From Albugo candida (lineage: Eukaryota; Oomycota; Peronosporomycetes; Albuginales; Albuginaceae): 64,000 nucleotides of DNA. Made by a program: the position numbers and the translations under genes. Positions 24,643 through 37,800 of this stretch are shown here, piece after piece (within the stretch, counting starts at the first letter, position 1; each line of letters opens with the position of its first letter). The DNA lies in the NCBI GenBank assembly GCA_905220665.1, contig CAJNAR010000159.1:248001-312000 (forward strand). Direction: 5' to 3'. The notes beneath the pieces are model-generated. The model was not told where the DNA came from. It did not search any database and was given only the letters and a program-made list of their open reading frames with translations.

Positions 24643-27559
24643 TTATATCAATGTGAACTGCTCATACAGCAGCGAACGAATGCGATAGTAACTTGCTGAT
24701 AGTACACCTTCGACAATGATTTCGTTATTGAGCGCTCGTTTCAGAACGACACCGTCGTTGCAAATAAGCATTCCGCTTCGAAATTTCGCATCAAAACCTG
24801 CTCTACCAAGTACTTGCTTCATTATATCCAGTTTTAATTTACCATCACTCAGTAACAAAGGCTTATGCTCTGTTTTGGTGGAATCTGATCGCAGCTGAAG
24901 CATTGGGATGCTGCTTGTTGCTGAAATTGACACTTGACCGGTCACATAAGCTACGTCATGGTTGCCAACCTACAAACAGAAAAAACCGTATTCAGAATCG
25001 TAAAGTATTTCTCACAAATCAATATCTTCACTTTGTGGAACTTCATCGCGGTGTATAGAGATTCTTTCAGCGCCAGTTTGTAGATACTTGTATCTGACTC
25101 AATATCGATGCATTCCATAGCTTTAGGCGTGAATATCTGTGAATAAAGATTAGTCGAGTGTTCCCAAAATCAATCATGCTGCGTCCAGCAAGACTACCGC
25201 TTCACACAGAGTGATTGTGTTTTCCACAAAGTGTTTTAGATCGGCCGTCGTCTGCTCGGTTCCATGAACGAGAATGAGCTTCCGAGGCTTCACATTGCTC
25301 AAGCAGTTTCGGATCGCTCGTCCATCTGCTATCCCATCAAAGTCAACCCACAATATTCGAGCATTGACCTACGTTGATTTGTCCGTGTCAAATTTTTATA
25401 AGAAGTAAAGTACATTGAATAGACTTGCCGTGACTTGAAGATGCTCCACAACCGTTTTCATCGGTCGGGAATCTACCATTGTATCTTGATCATCAACCAT
25501 AGTCGTGTCAGGATCGACATCTTCCAAGCCAGGAATCGCCTTTCGAACCAAAAGATTTGTTGTCAATGAAGTGTCTCTAAAATCTTCGGGTCGAATAATC
25601 TGAATCGTACAGCGGCTCAGCAGTGTATTGATTAAGACTTTCTAATGTGAATTCGGTGATCGGTACCTCGCCATACTCGTCCCACTCCACTTTCGGTTCG
25701 GTGGAGAAAAACATCGGGTAGCGAATAGATGCAATTTGGCCAAGTCCAGCTTTGAATGTCCCACGTAATTGCGCTATATATTAACAGACATGTCGAAATG
25801 TGTTTCCCCGAAAAAAATCAAAGGCTTACTGCTCGGTTCATCTTCTGCATCCGATTCATATTCTTCAATACCCATCATCATGTCTTCCATTGCTGCATCC
25901 TCCATTTCTTTTGCCTTTTGCTCCGCCTCCAGCCGAAGTCTCCTTCGTTCTTTCGCTTCAAATAGTGCTAATTCAGTCCCTTCTAGTAGAACTCGCTTGG
26001 CAATCTACAGGTCTGTTCCGTTACCATACTGAAGTCATGGTACCAACAATACTTACAGAACATGTAACGACACGTGAATTGTTCTGCTTGTTCATGTCGA
26101 GTACTCGTGCACCAAAGGAACGTGGTGGTGGAGTTGTGGTGAAAATAATCGAGTTCCGGACGTCCGCAGCATATTTAATAAAAGTTTCCTTGGCATAACC
26201 ACATTCCAAGCTTGCAGAAGTGGCGAGTACAACCTGACAAATGTGACAAGACATTACATACCGAATTAGAATCTTCTTAAGCGAAAAAAGGTTGGTGTTC
26301 ACCTTTGGACTACTAAGATTTTCGAGTTCTTCGACACTATGTATCAGATGAATATGGCTACGTATATATCAAACATAGTTGAGTTCCATAGCTGAGTCTT
26401 TGCCTGTAAGACTCACGAGAATTGGAAAGGGTTTTGCCGGCCCGCATCAAAGTTTCTTGCAATTTGTTCGTTACACCATTCTAGCATAGCTTCTGCGGCT
26501 TTAGGTGTGTAGTAGCTCATATCATGTAGCAATGCGATCGGATCTCGTAAACTTGAAGCTTGCCAATGAGCATCAAACATGAGTGACTATTTGGGGAGTT
26601 CGTACTTATTTTGTATCCAGTATTGATCCAGCACTCGCATCAGCTCCAATACGCGTCCCGCGCTGTCGGTTGGCATAAGAACGTTACCGCCTGATCGAAG
26701 TGTCTTCAGTATCTCGACCATAATCTGATCCAGGAAGTTAAAGATTGATGACAAGGGAAGCTTCAAGTAAAGCAAAATAAAAACCTTGCTATCTCGATCT
26801 TTGAGCTTCGGTTGCTTTGTGTGCAAACTCATCGAATCCGTTATCAGTAAGGTCGGCCTCCTACAAAAATATTGAAATACGTTGATGCGCGAGATATCAT
26901 CACATCGATCTTACGTGAATGAGCTCAAAACTGCTTTTGGTAGAACATGCTCGGAACGATGATTATAATCAACGGCATATATAATCTCATCCTACAAAAA
27001 TTTCACAATGAGAACCATCATGCGAGACATCAAAAATCTTTGCTGCTGCATAGCCAACCGTTTCTTTCATTATTCTCCACATTGAACCTCCAATCAAATG
27101 ACCTGAAGCATGCGGTGTAATCACTATTCCTTCCCCAGAGCTCGTGAGCGTCAACTTCTCTGAATATTTTAGCTGCTTAAAGTTTTCAAAAACAGCATCG
27201 ACGTGATCCAAATTGTACAAGTCGAAATCACCATCACTTTTGACGATTGCTTGGTGCGCTTCATACAGAGTTATCTGCCCCAAGCGGTGCACAGGAAGTG
27301 TTCCATAAATTGGTGCTTTCAAATTCAGCTTGCCGATAGCATAAGGAAGTGCACCAATGTGTGCCATATCAGGATGCGAAATTAAGACAAGATCAATCCT
27401 ATCAGCGACTTTTTGCAAGGGCTTCAAGAGTTCTGTATCATACTGATCAGTCCAGCCACAATCGAGTAAAATACAAACTTCATCGATTTCAAGTAAGTAG
27501 GCACAACATGGATCCCGAGAACACACTCCATAAAGCGGCGTGAATGTGATGACAGCCAT
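24643..27559 (-). CDS. CPSF2: CPSF2 (CPSF100), pre-mRNA 3'-end processing subunit, 13 exons
   Basis: Exons in transcript order: 27059-27559, 26915-26991, 26785-26860, 26606-26724, 26417-26551, 26303-26357, 26057-26233, 25830-26004, 25667-25773, 25429-25599, 25198-25368, 25032-25136, 24643-24969 (2196 nt, 731 aa; human 782). The N-terminal metallo-beta-lactamase fold shows LLDCGWTDQYDTE and SHPDMAHIGALPYAIG. The HxHxDH zinc motif is degenerate (HPDMAH), as expected for the inactive CPSF100 partner of CPSF73. Later blocks are TRPTLLITDS, SGGNVLMPTDSAGRVLEL (beta-CASP), ATSASLECGY, an acidic stretch, VEWDEYGE-IIRPEDF, NARILWVDFDGIADGR, PRKLILVHGTEQT and the terminal YRIRSLLYEQFTLI. Intron 25369-25428 begins with GC (acg|GCAAGT) rather than GT; the others are GT..AG and 52-69 nt. 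The product acts in the nuclear cleavage and polyadenylation complex. Confidence 0.95.
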
Positions 27560-28709
27560 TGACTGTGATTTTGAACCAATCCGAACTAATTCTATTGTAT
27601 ATCAAAAATTGTAGACGTCAACAACAGCATATTGTGCAGATTTAGCTGTCTTTTAGCAATGTAGCGTTTTATTCAGAAATATTGACAGATAATGGGTAAG
27701 ATTCTGTGTAGCTGGATGAAACACATCAACGCATAATTAGAAGTTGAGGTCTGGTCCCTCGATGTTGATCCCACTTTGTGTCGAAATAAATTGAGAAGTG
27801 ATCCTAGAGATTAATGACGTTGTCGCTGGCCACGTCCGTGTAGAACATCGATCCTTATTATTACTTGAACAGTAAATAGTCTGACTGCTTTGTCACATGA
27901 TTTAAGGCTACCGGCGCTCAGTTATGCTTACTGATAGATGGAGTAATGTCATGTTTCACGTCGATGCTTTTTTCCAGAAGAAAGCTGAACTTACTCATGA
28001 CTCAAATGGATCATACTGAATGGTTTTATGGTTACTATGGTCAAGTAGTGATGGAGAGCAACCTTGACAGTAGATTTAAATGCTGCTTCGATGATTCTAT
28101 CAACGATTAATCCTTGTACACATTTCTCTCGGGCTCCTAATAAGTTCGTTGCTAGCATCATAAATGTTAAGGTTCGGGACGCAGTGCTTGCACAAAGTTT
28201 CTCACAACCAAACCTGATTCTTCAGCTTCAAAAGTCATCCACCCTATTCGTTATTATCCTTCCATTAGAGCTGATCATGATGCGATAGTGTCAATATCAC
28301 GATACATGCAATAAAACCGCGTCGCGTTCTCGATAGCAATGCATCACGACATGATAGTTTCTGCCCGAACATCATTGCAATTCGTATGTCAAAGCCTTAT
28401 GGCGTGATAAGCTATAATCATCCATAGGCTCCCCCTATATGTGCCTTTGTGCCCTTTATAATTCCTCTCGAATACCACCATCAAAATATCTGCCCCTCTT
28501 ACTTCGGAAATCCTTGCCATAAACACACATCGATGAATATTCCCATTGGGTCAATGCATATATTTCTCACACGATGCTTACGGCTGCGCGAAAACGTGCT
28601 ATCTACAAAAATGAGACATGATGCAGTCATACTTACATTATTTATTATAATGCTCTGATTTCGACCCTTCGGACCGTATCTTCTGTCAGTCTCATTTACA
28701 CCTGATGCA
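27560..28709. other. Divergent intergenic region
   Basis: 1.15 kb between the 5' ends of CPSF2 (-) and the TMEM260-like gene (+), so it is a shared promoter region. Only short ORFs occur and no motif is recognised. Confidence 0.5.
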
Positions 28710-31446
28710 ATGATGTCCACGGCTACCGTAACCATGTCAGGATCTGAAAAGCAGGTCTCAGAAGCTGAAATGCAAATATCATCCATCAAAATGCACAGAA
28801 AGAATGCTCGTTCCTTTGTCAATTGGCAGCAACTGCGACCACCAAACGAGGCTAAAATCATCGAAAAAGTCCTATTTGTCTTGGTGATTTCCGTGTACAC
28901 AAAAACTCTGTATCCATCCATTCCTGGAGGAGATAGTGGTGAACTGGTAGCGGAATCTTGCCACCTCGGTGTTGCTCATCCTCCTGGTTATCCGCTATAC
29001 CTTCTTATTCATCATGCTTGTTTCCAATGCATGCGTTTTCTTGCGAGTCTATCTTCCATCGCAAATGTACATCCTGCAGTTGTTGCAAATTTCGTATCTG
29101 CCCTGTGTGATACCTTTACGAGTATCTTTCTATTCCGTTCTATTTTACTCTGGATCTCCTGGCCTCGATATGATTCAAAGCAATTGCCATTGTACGCACC
29201 GATAGCGGCATCAATCGCTGCGGTAAGCGTTCGTCAATATATGTTTTGACTCCGTGACGATACGAGTTCTAATTGTAGGGTCTATTTGCATTTTCTCCTC
29301 TTGTTTGGACATACGCAGTAGGTGCAGAGGTATTTGCACTGAACAACTTGCTCGCTACTGCGTTATTACACACTCTGGTTCGATATGGCTGCGCTCCAAG
29401 GTTCAGCACCGCTCTCAGTGGGGCATTTATTAGTGGTATAGCGCTTTGTAATCAGCACACGATCATATTGATGGAGCTTCCGATCATGCTCTGGGTCTTA
29501 CGGCATCGTTTTGGAGTGCTCCTGAAGAGGAAAAAGATAGAGTCATTCCTTAATGATTTTCTCAGTCTCGCTGTCGCATTCTTTGCGGGAATCAGTCTGT
29601 ACGTAGTACTTTGCAGCTCTTGATTGTAGCAAGTAATTGATCATTGATCATAGATACTTGTACTTACCCATCACTGCCACATGGAATCCTCAACCTGGGT
29701 CGTGGGGGCATGTTTCATCACTAGCTGGATTCTGGCATCATTTACGACGCGGTGATTATGGTACCTTTCGGCTTTTCTCAAGTCTGGAAGCAACAGAAGG
29801 TGTTTGGGAGCGGATTCAATTGTACTTTTGCGATTTACACCTGAATCAAGGCCTTTACGTCTTGATTCCTCTGGCGCTTATCGGGACCATTAGTTCTTTG
29901 TACATTCCGCGTTTGCAAACCAACATGAGTTTCCAAACAAAAGCGCACAAATCAGTCATTTCTGGGCTCATAATGAAGCGAGATGTTGCTATATTGATCG
30001 TTGTATCATACATATTCTATATTGTGGGGTTTCATGCTCTGTCCAATTTACCCTTAAGCCAAGGTCTCACATACGGCGTTCATATGAGATTTTGGCAGCA
30101 GCCAAACATCCTTGTTTTCTTTTTTATGGGCGAAGGTCTTTGGAGGATTCTCAACAGCATTGACCGCGCCACTCAGCTTGCAAATATCGTGTCTCTTGGA
30201 TGCACTGCAATAGTTTTACTTCAATTATATCGATGGTATTTTCTTATGGATCAGAGCGAGTCTTGGTACGTGAAGTGGTACGCACGAGCACTTTTGGATC
30301 CACTTCCTCGTCGGGCGATTTTGATCGTGAATTACGATCTGCAGTGGACATCGCTGCGATACTTGCAGGAATGTGAGATGATACGGGGAGATGTGACGCT
30401 TTTAAATCTTTCTATGATGACATATTCGTGGTTTTATCATAAACGGTCTCAGTACCCTTCTTTGATATTCCCAGGAGCCCGGTTGTCGCTAGATCCGGTG
30501 CGTTTTCGATAATCTTCATCTGGAGATAACAATTTGTAATCCATATAGGGCAAAGGATTCACATTCTCATCATTTTTGGATGCGAATTTGGTCACTAATG
30601 TGGCGAAGAATAATACAAGAATATTTTTCAGCGGAAGGCTAAGTCCGTATGACCGTGATATCACTGAGAAATACCAACTTGTTCCATACGGTATGGTTGA
30701 TGAGGTACGCATTTCGGTGTGAGTTCGTAGAACTATTGTAATGCGGGAGATCGCTAGATCATCGTCAAAACTTCGGCGTACAAGAATTCTCTTCATCGAT
30801 GGTATCGCCAGCAACGAAAAGTACGTCGCATCATGCACAAGCGTTTGACAGCATTACCGTCCACACCCAAGCATGATGATAAAACGTGGGAGTGGACTAT
30901 TGTGAGTACGATCGAGAGAAAAGCTTCTAGAGACTCAGATGCTGATCTACGTAGGCCCGAGATTACCGGATGCGTGAGATACAATATGCAACCTATTTGC
31001 TGGAGCAAACTATTGCTGTTGATCCACAAAACCTTCGTTTCTTATGTGAAGCAACCTATGCATTGGAATATTCGTACTTGTTCGAGCCAAAAACATTCTG
31101 GAATCCGTTATCGACACTGAAAAATCTAGGACTCGGATACGCGCACATTGTGAGAGCAAATAGCACATTTGACGAGTTTGAAGTCGGTAAGGAATCCTGG
31201 CAGTGGCCAAAACCTGGATTTTGGCGGGCAGAATGGATCCGTATGAATCAACCACAGGACCCCTTTGCGGGGAACCCACACGTACTCAGCCATGGACGAC
31301 AAAGAAGTAACAAGGCATCTCCAGAAGTGTGGAAAGATTGTGCCGCTCGCCGTATGCTACAAATATGGGGAGAGTGGCTCAAATTGGATAGGGCCGATTC
31401 GGATTCCGGGTATAATACTATCAAAAGCTTGGTTTCGAGATTTTGA
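28710..31446 (+). CDS. TMEM260: TMEM260-type (DUF2723) protein O-mannosyltransferase
   Basis: Six exons, 28710-29222, 29279-29598, 29654-30497, 30549-30704, 30758-30901 and 30955-31446 (2469 nt, 822 aa), with introns of 51-56 nt. The DUF2723 core is unmistakable: [35 protein letters not shown], then [15 protein letters not shown] and [13 protein letters not shown], with many hydrophobic segments. The acidic GGDSGE loop is the conserved lumenal motif of this GT-C-like family. The C-terminal third is soluble and helical ([20 protein letters not shown]), with TPR-like character. Known family role: an endoplasmic-reticulum O-mannosyltransferase that modifies IPT domains in animals; the substrate here is unknown. 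The start ATG at 28710 is the first of two adjacent ATGs. Confidence 0.92.
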
Positions 31447-31769
31447 GACGATCGGTAGAAAAGAGATACGTAGGTGATAGTTGCAACAGATCGCATTCGC
31501 TCATCGCGTAAAATCGAAAGTCGAAAAGACGGTTAGGTATCAAATCCAATAAAACAATTTGCGCCTCCACCTCACTGAGAAGATATGCGATCTCGTGATT
31601 GCTATGGCAATTGACCTTGGTAGAAGGATAGGAGATTGTACTCACTAAATCTCTTAACCACACATGTTTTTGAAACGTGTCGAATTGGAATTAATATAAA
31701 GAATAGATGGCATCGTCTTGCAGACATTGTGCTTGTCGTGACGTTATAAAAGCCGCTTTTTGGAGTGTA
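31447..31769. other. Convergent spacer
   Basis: 323 bp between the stop of the TMEM260-like gene and the stop of the small minus-strand ORF. Nothing is recognised. Confidence 0.4.
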
Positions 31770-32135
31770 CTATTTGGCATCTGTCTCTAATTTCTTACAT
31801 TCTCTAATTTTTAGAAAATCTGAGTATGTTGTTTTGTCACGTACGAGAGTTTGCGCTGTAGCTGGTTTTAGTTCGGTGATTATACTGCTCGGAAACCCTG
31901 CCTGTAATAGTTGTTGGCGCGCTTGAACTGTGATCATAAATGGAATACAAATAGATTTTTCTGTGCTCTTTCGACCGTACCAGATCCGTTCCATCCATTT
32001 GGAGCCTTCGTACTGCCATTTATTGTAGTAATGATGACTGAGTTGGTGCCATCGATGTAGTCGTTGTTGGAGGCGCATTTTGCAGCGATTAAGTACGCCT
32101 TTACTGTAGCCTATGTTCGCTTTTAACAGTAGCAC
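31770..32135 (-). CDS. Small basic protein, hypothetical
   Basis: A 121-codon ORF (an internal Met could give about 102 aa). The N-terminal half is very rich in Arg, Lys, His, Trp and Tyr (RLHRWHQLSHHYYNKWQYEG). The C-terminal half contains ITVQARQQLLQAGFPSSII followed by TELKPATAQTLV, which has the look of a short helical motif seen in small organellar proteins. The basic, acid-poor start could be a mitochondrial presequence. Its amino-acid make-up and the lack of introns make it more gene-like than other short ORFs here, but I cannot name a family. Confidence 0.45.
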   Translation of the reverse strand: MLLLKANIGYSKGVLNRCKMRLQQRLHRWHQLSHHYYNKWQYEGSKWMERIWYGRKSTEKSICIPFMITVQARQQLLQAGFPSSIITELKPATAQTLVRDKTTYSDFLKIRECKKLETDAK

Positions 32136-34863
32136 AAGCTGCTTACATTTGATTGTTGGAAAGCTGTGAATCTTGTTCGATTATTTTCCTATGACGATCT
32201 TGATATACTTATGATGAATACGTGTATATAATTCTCTTATGATCGGAGCATGGTCTTTCACAAATCAACGGCATACTCAAATCAAGTATACTACGTTGAC
32301 GTGTGTCAATCCTACTTGAGTATCTAAATTGGAGAGAAGATAATTCATAGAGTATTGAATTAAAAAAGTGAAGTCAATTGTTGATGGTTCATGTACCGGC
32401 TAAATGAAGGAAGCATTGCGACGAGGTTCCACAACGCTGTGATGTTCAAGGCGTCCGGCTATTTGGACACTTTCGTTAGGTCAATGTGAGGTAGGAGTAT
32501 TAGCGTATCCTGGATAGAATCTTAGCCTTGTCCCTCTCTTGTATAGTTTCTTCAGCAACGCTTTCATTCCCTGTTTTCTGTAATACTCAGTAACTTGTAG
32601 GAGGGGGAAATTATTCCTGTTGATAGCATTTTTTCTGTACGTGTCATTTCCTGCTCAATTTACAGAACTAATTAGAAACCTGCAAAATGGTTGGACTCGG
32701 GTACATTGATGAGTGCAACCCAATGCGGTTTGAAGTCGAGTTGGTTTGTGGACGTCCGAGTAAATTTGCAGGTACATTTTGTGAAGAGCGCGTGATTATT
32801 CACATCCTCAACTAAGCGGCTATCTTGCACCCTTCCCATGATATGCTATCACTGGGATAATCGCCTTGCGAGACCTCGTTTAAGAACTCTATACTCTGCT
32901 TTTTTTACAGTGCTCCCGCGTTGGTGTGCCTCTCGGCGTCGCTCGAGTATCGGTAAGAGAATGAGAGAAGTGGCTTGTTCGCAGGGCCACGTGATCATGA
33001 AGATGAATTTCTCTGCGAGCTCGATAACGGACTCAATATTGTCGCTTTGATGTCTGTCTTTCCATCAGCTTGATAGCTCAAAGGAGAAATTAGGGACTTG
33101 TAAGTTCCCAACTGATAAGCGTAGTCCTTGAAATAGCAGTCAATACTGCATTAGTCTGCGAGCTAGATTAGCTGGATGAAGTGCTTTAAACCATTGACGA
33201 TAACGAAAAGTTACCTTCTCTAAGTCTCAACCAGCAACGTATGTATGCTGAGCATCCTATTTTACTTTGTGACGAAGATGATGTCCGTTCCACACCTTGC
33301 TACAAAGGTTTTCGACCAGGTATATAATATAGGTCTCAAAATATATCATAGTAAAGCCGCAAAGACTGCACCACTACAAGGTGTCCTCAAGATATTGGGT
33401 GCTTCTTCACAACGTTAGTAGGAACTGCGATTAGGAGCAACAGTCAAGTCCGTTATAAGATACGCTCATCTTTAGATCGTAAATAGCGATTCGTCGTCAG
33501 CATCTACGACGGCAGGGTGTTCTGATGTAGCTAGTTAGGATACTACATATCCTGATTAGAGTATTTATGCTATGATCTGATCATCCATGTACGATATTAT
33601 CATTGCCGTTCGAATACCTTAAGCAAAGATGAGATATCTAGCACAAACAATGCAGGTACCACCTGAAAGTAATCAGATATATGGCAGCGACCACTGCATC
33701 AAAGCACATACAAAAAGAATTTTGTATAGTCTTGGAGCTGAGATAAACAGTCTCTACCGATGGTTTAATACGATAGCTCACTCGTTTGATCGCTTAGAAT
33801 AGGCGTGCAGCTTTGTGACGACCTAATTCCGTCGTTACTCCTCAGAGCTGCGTATACACCTGATATCCCAGTTTGACAGTTTAGTAATCTATCATTCTTT
33901 CGACATTACCTAATTCTTCACCGTGATCATCATTGCACTGGTCAAATAAACAATGATTTGCTGTGCCCATCCAGGATTCTTGTATTTGCAATTGACGACA
34001 CTCCCTTTATCATCGCGTGTGCCGACCCAGCTCTTTCTTTTTTCCATTTTATTCCTACCTTTTGACGCTTAGCATCAATTAGGTAGCATCTGAAAACCCT
34101 GGCATATTGGCTGGCTACCGGGGTATCTGAGTCTATAATGTACCCTTGCCATGCCCTCCTTTCTCGCATATCATGCTACACATTCTCAAAGCTATTTCAT
34201 ATGCTTTCGTTGTTAATGATCTAGATAGGTCGTAGTTTCGTTGGGACTTGGGTTGGGAAGTCGCCATTATTAACGTGGTGGATGTTGCTCGTGTATCAGT
34301 TGATTAATTCTATATTTATTTTGGACAATGTCTAGCAATATCGTTCTCGTGCAAACACGTATCATGTAAATCTTTTTGTTCCTATCTCCTGACACAGCTA
34401 GTGATGATACTCCCATCTTCTTTGATTTATAGAATCTTCCAAGAATGATAATTCCGGTACAAAAAATGATTATATTGAGGCGGACCAGTAATTACGGGCA
34501 ATGGAAGTGCGAACTGAATGTATGCTTTATGCTCAATTGCGTCGCATTGAAAACTTCATACTTTCATACAAGTGCAAACGTGAAAGAGGAATAACTTTAT
34601 GTGTCGACTGGTTATACCTATTCGCATGTACATTTTGGTCGTGATATCAGTATTCATCATTCAAAAACATGGTATCTTATTGGAATTCAACACCTGTAAA
34701 GATCTCTACATCATTCTATCACGATAACATGCGTCGATATATGGATGAAAATGCCTGATATATTGGGATTCTAATGGTCTGAATTTTACACCAATAAGAC
34801 CTCTGGCAAGCTAATAATACGCGAGTTTATGTACACAGGTCGCACCTGGATGACAGCATCGAA
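32136..34863. other. Gene-poor region, nothing recognised
   Basis: 2.7 kb without a supportable coding region or repeat. The promoter of the downstream WW-PDZ-PH gene should lie at the right end. An acceptor-like TACACAG (34833-34839) lies just before its first ATG, with the same frame open behind it, so an upstream exon is possible. Confidence 0.45.
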
Positions 34864-37800
34864 ATGCTCGGAGAACAAAGAAATGTTTCCGAGATAGAAT
34901 GTCTTCTCGACTTTATTGTCGAAACTATTTCGGCCATGCAAGAAAACGCGCAAATTGAAAGTCATGGGGTAGAAGCTTTGGTGGAAAAAGCTCATGCGAT
35001 GGTGGGCAGTACGGACGTCAATGATCTCGGCCCTGCCACGAAAGCATCAACGACTAGAATAGAAGAAGTTGAAAGATCAGATCCGTGTGGTGCTAACTTG
35101 CATACCGTGTCGTCAAAATCTGACGAACAGAACCTAATAGCGAAAGTAAAGTACATGTAAGTTACTGCAATTGGAACAGCGCTTCTTTTCTGATGCATCG
35201 ATGCGACTTCTTGTCATGCACTTGTGACCTACTTTTAGTACAAAATATGACAATGTGTACATTCTCGAATCTGGTGAAATCGTTGCACTTCCACCATTTT
35301 GGACTGTCCATGAGAGCAAATCGCGTAATGGGCTGAAGTACTACGCATCTAAAACAGGGCACACACAGTGGCATCGACCACCCGTAAAAACAGGTGTCAA
35401 GTGGTTAGACAAGATCACGGAATTTTTCATACTGAAAGATTATTGCTCATACAGGGATAAACTATCAGTTTGAACTCGAAATTGAAGTAACGCTTAATAC
35501 TGAACAGCTCGGATTAAACCTCAAGCAAGTTTCTAGCGAACCAGGATGCGTTTTCACAGATATTCCAGTTTTTGTGGCGGAGATCTACAAGGTATGAAGT
35601 TGTCACTACTATATTTCGTCATGTTGACGAAACCCACAAATAGTTTCCGAGTGGCATGGCTAGCTGCGCCGAGTTGTACAATTGGAGTGTCAAAGCAGAT
35701 AAGTACGTACAAAATCACACTGATTAAAGACTTAGTGATCTGTAGGCGAATTCGTGTTGGAATGAGGCTCACTGCAATTGATGGATTCTCGCTAGTTGGG
35801 TTTTCATTTACAGAAGTCATCGAGAGGTTGCGACATGCCCCACGCCCTCTGCGGATTAGGTTCGCAGACATCACCACAGGTGTAAAGGTCAGTACTGAGT
35901 TTGAACCGATAACATCATGATTGTGGCTCAATCAGTTGTTTAGGGTCGAAGCAAAGAGAATACTATTATAGCAGAAAGTTCAATTGAAAAAACGAAAAAT
36001 GAGACTATTGGGAAGCAGAACCTCGTAAAGTCATGGTACTTGAAGATCATGATCATGCTTGAGTTGAAATTGGAGATTTGGAAAATACAGGAAGAGTATA
36101 TACAGCAAATGCAACGAATTACAGCGTACAAGCATAGAGACCTACTCATAGGGGCCCATTCGGAAAAAGTCAACGCAGAACGACTTAGAGGCGAATTGAG
36201 GGACCTAGATACCGAAACAAGTCTGCTGCAGGATCAAATCTCGAATTTATCTCGGCAAGCTGAAGGAGTGGTGGAGTCAGAAGAATTGACTAGATGGATT
36301 CTTTTGAGGGAGAAAAACGAAATTCTGGAAAGGGAAGTCTGGTCTGGTCTAGACGAAATCACGTACCACAAAGAAGAACATAAAATGTTGCATGAACGCT
36401 TCCAACATATGGAGTTGGAAGTCGCAGCACTCAAAGGGAAAGGTTCCAATCATGAGCTACCTGTTAGTCAAAGAATTGCAGAAATCGGTGAAGAAGGTTA
36501 TACAAAAGACATTTTCGAAATTTCCGGATGCTCTAGTACTCAAATTGAAGAGAATATCAAGCTTACGCAAAGCAGCTGTGAGAAGGAGCAAGAAAAAGCG
36601 AATTTAATCCGAGCCGAGATAAAAGAACTGAAGCAGAAACTAGTCGATGTAGATGCCATCGATCATCATGGAGTGCGATATTCTGCATTAAACGCGGCTG
36701 AGTCGAGAACAAGAAACACAGAAATGACATTGGTAAGCTCATTTATTATCCACGTTATCACATCTGACTCAAGTCGGGGTGCAATTGGATTAGTGCTTGT
36801 TGATGAAGACAATCGGGGAGACATCGCCAAGTCTAATCAACGATACAGACCTATCTCTCGCCACCCCAGAGCTTCCCGAAGATGAAGCTGTCTCACTTAC
36901 CGAATCAAGAACACATCAAAGAGGAATGTCATCACCATTTATACCGCTTTCAGCATTATGGAATGACGTTCATGGTAACGACCAAACCGATAAAGTCATC
37001 GAAAATGAAGTGTGGGATTCTGTTCATCGCAGTTCGATTCATGGTCACGATAAGGACGACAAAAGTGCCCTCATGAGCACATGCAGACAATCCTCAGTAC
37101 CTGTAGTAAGAAAAACGTCAGAACGACGACAAAATACTGTAAGGATGGTTTTATATTTTATCAATCCCCACTTGACCAAAGAAATTTTTCGGCAGGATGT
37201 GGAAGGACTCGAAATCGCACGAATGAGTGACGAAGCAATCAAAAAGCATGAGCATGATCACGAGCATGATCAGATCAGAGAGGTACAAAGCACATCAGAT
37301 CCACTTTGTCTGGAACCAAATATAGCGAATCTTGGAAGTAAGGAAAGCTTAATGGTGAATCTCATTGACTGCAATGAAACCAAGTCCGCGTTCGACGCTA
37401 AGGAAAGCAAGTCTTCACACTTTGTTGCTCGTCCAATGATTCATGCACAGGATTCCGTCGGAAGTATACTTTCTGACTTGGTAAGCACTCATCATTGAAT
37501 TTATCATGAGCTCATGTGCCCGATAGCAACAGAAGACGCGAGAGCAACCACTCATCTCTTATTATTCAAAAGAAACTGGAGATTTAGACGCCTACCAAAG
37601 TGACTCTGATGAAAAAGCACAAAATCATCAGGAAAATTTGGAAGAGAAAAACATCGAGCTTGCAATTGAGCTGACCGGGCCAGTACCGACGAGGCAACGA
37701 ATTGCTTGCGATCAATCGCGCAACCATGTTAAGCGAGTAAAATCTCACCCTGAGGGTTCTTCATCGAACGTCAAAATTTCAAACAGGTGCGGTATTTTGC

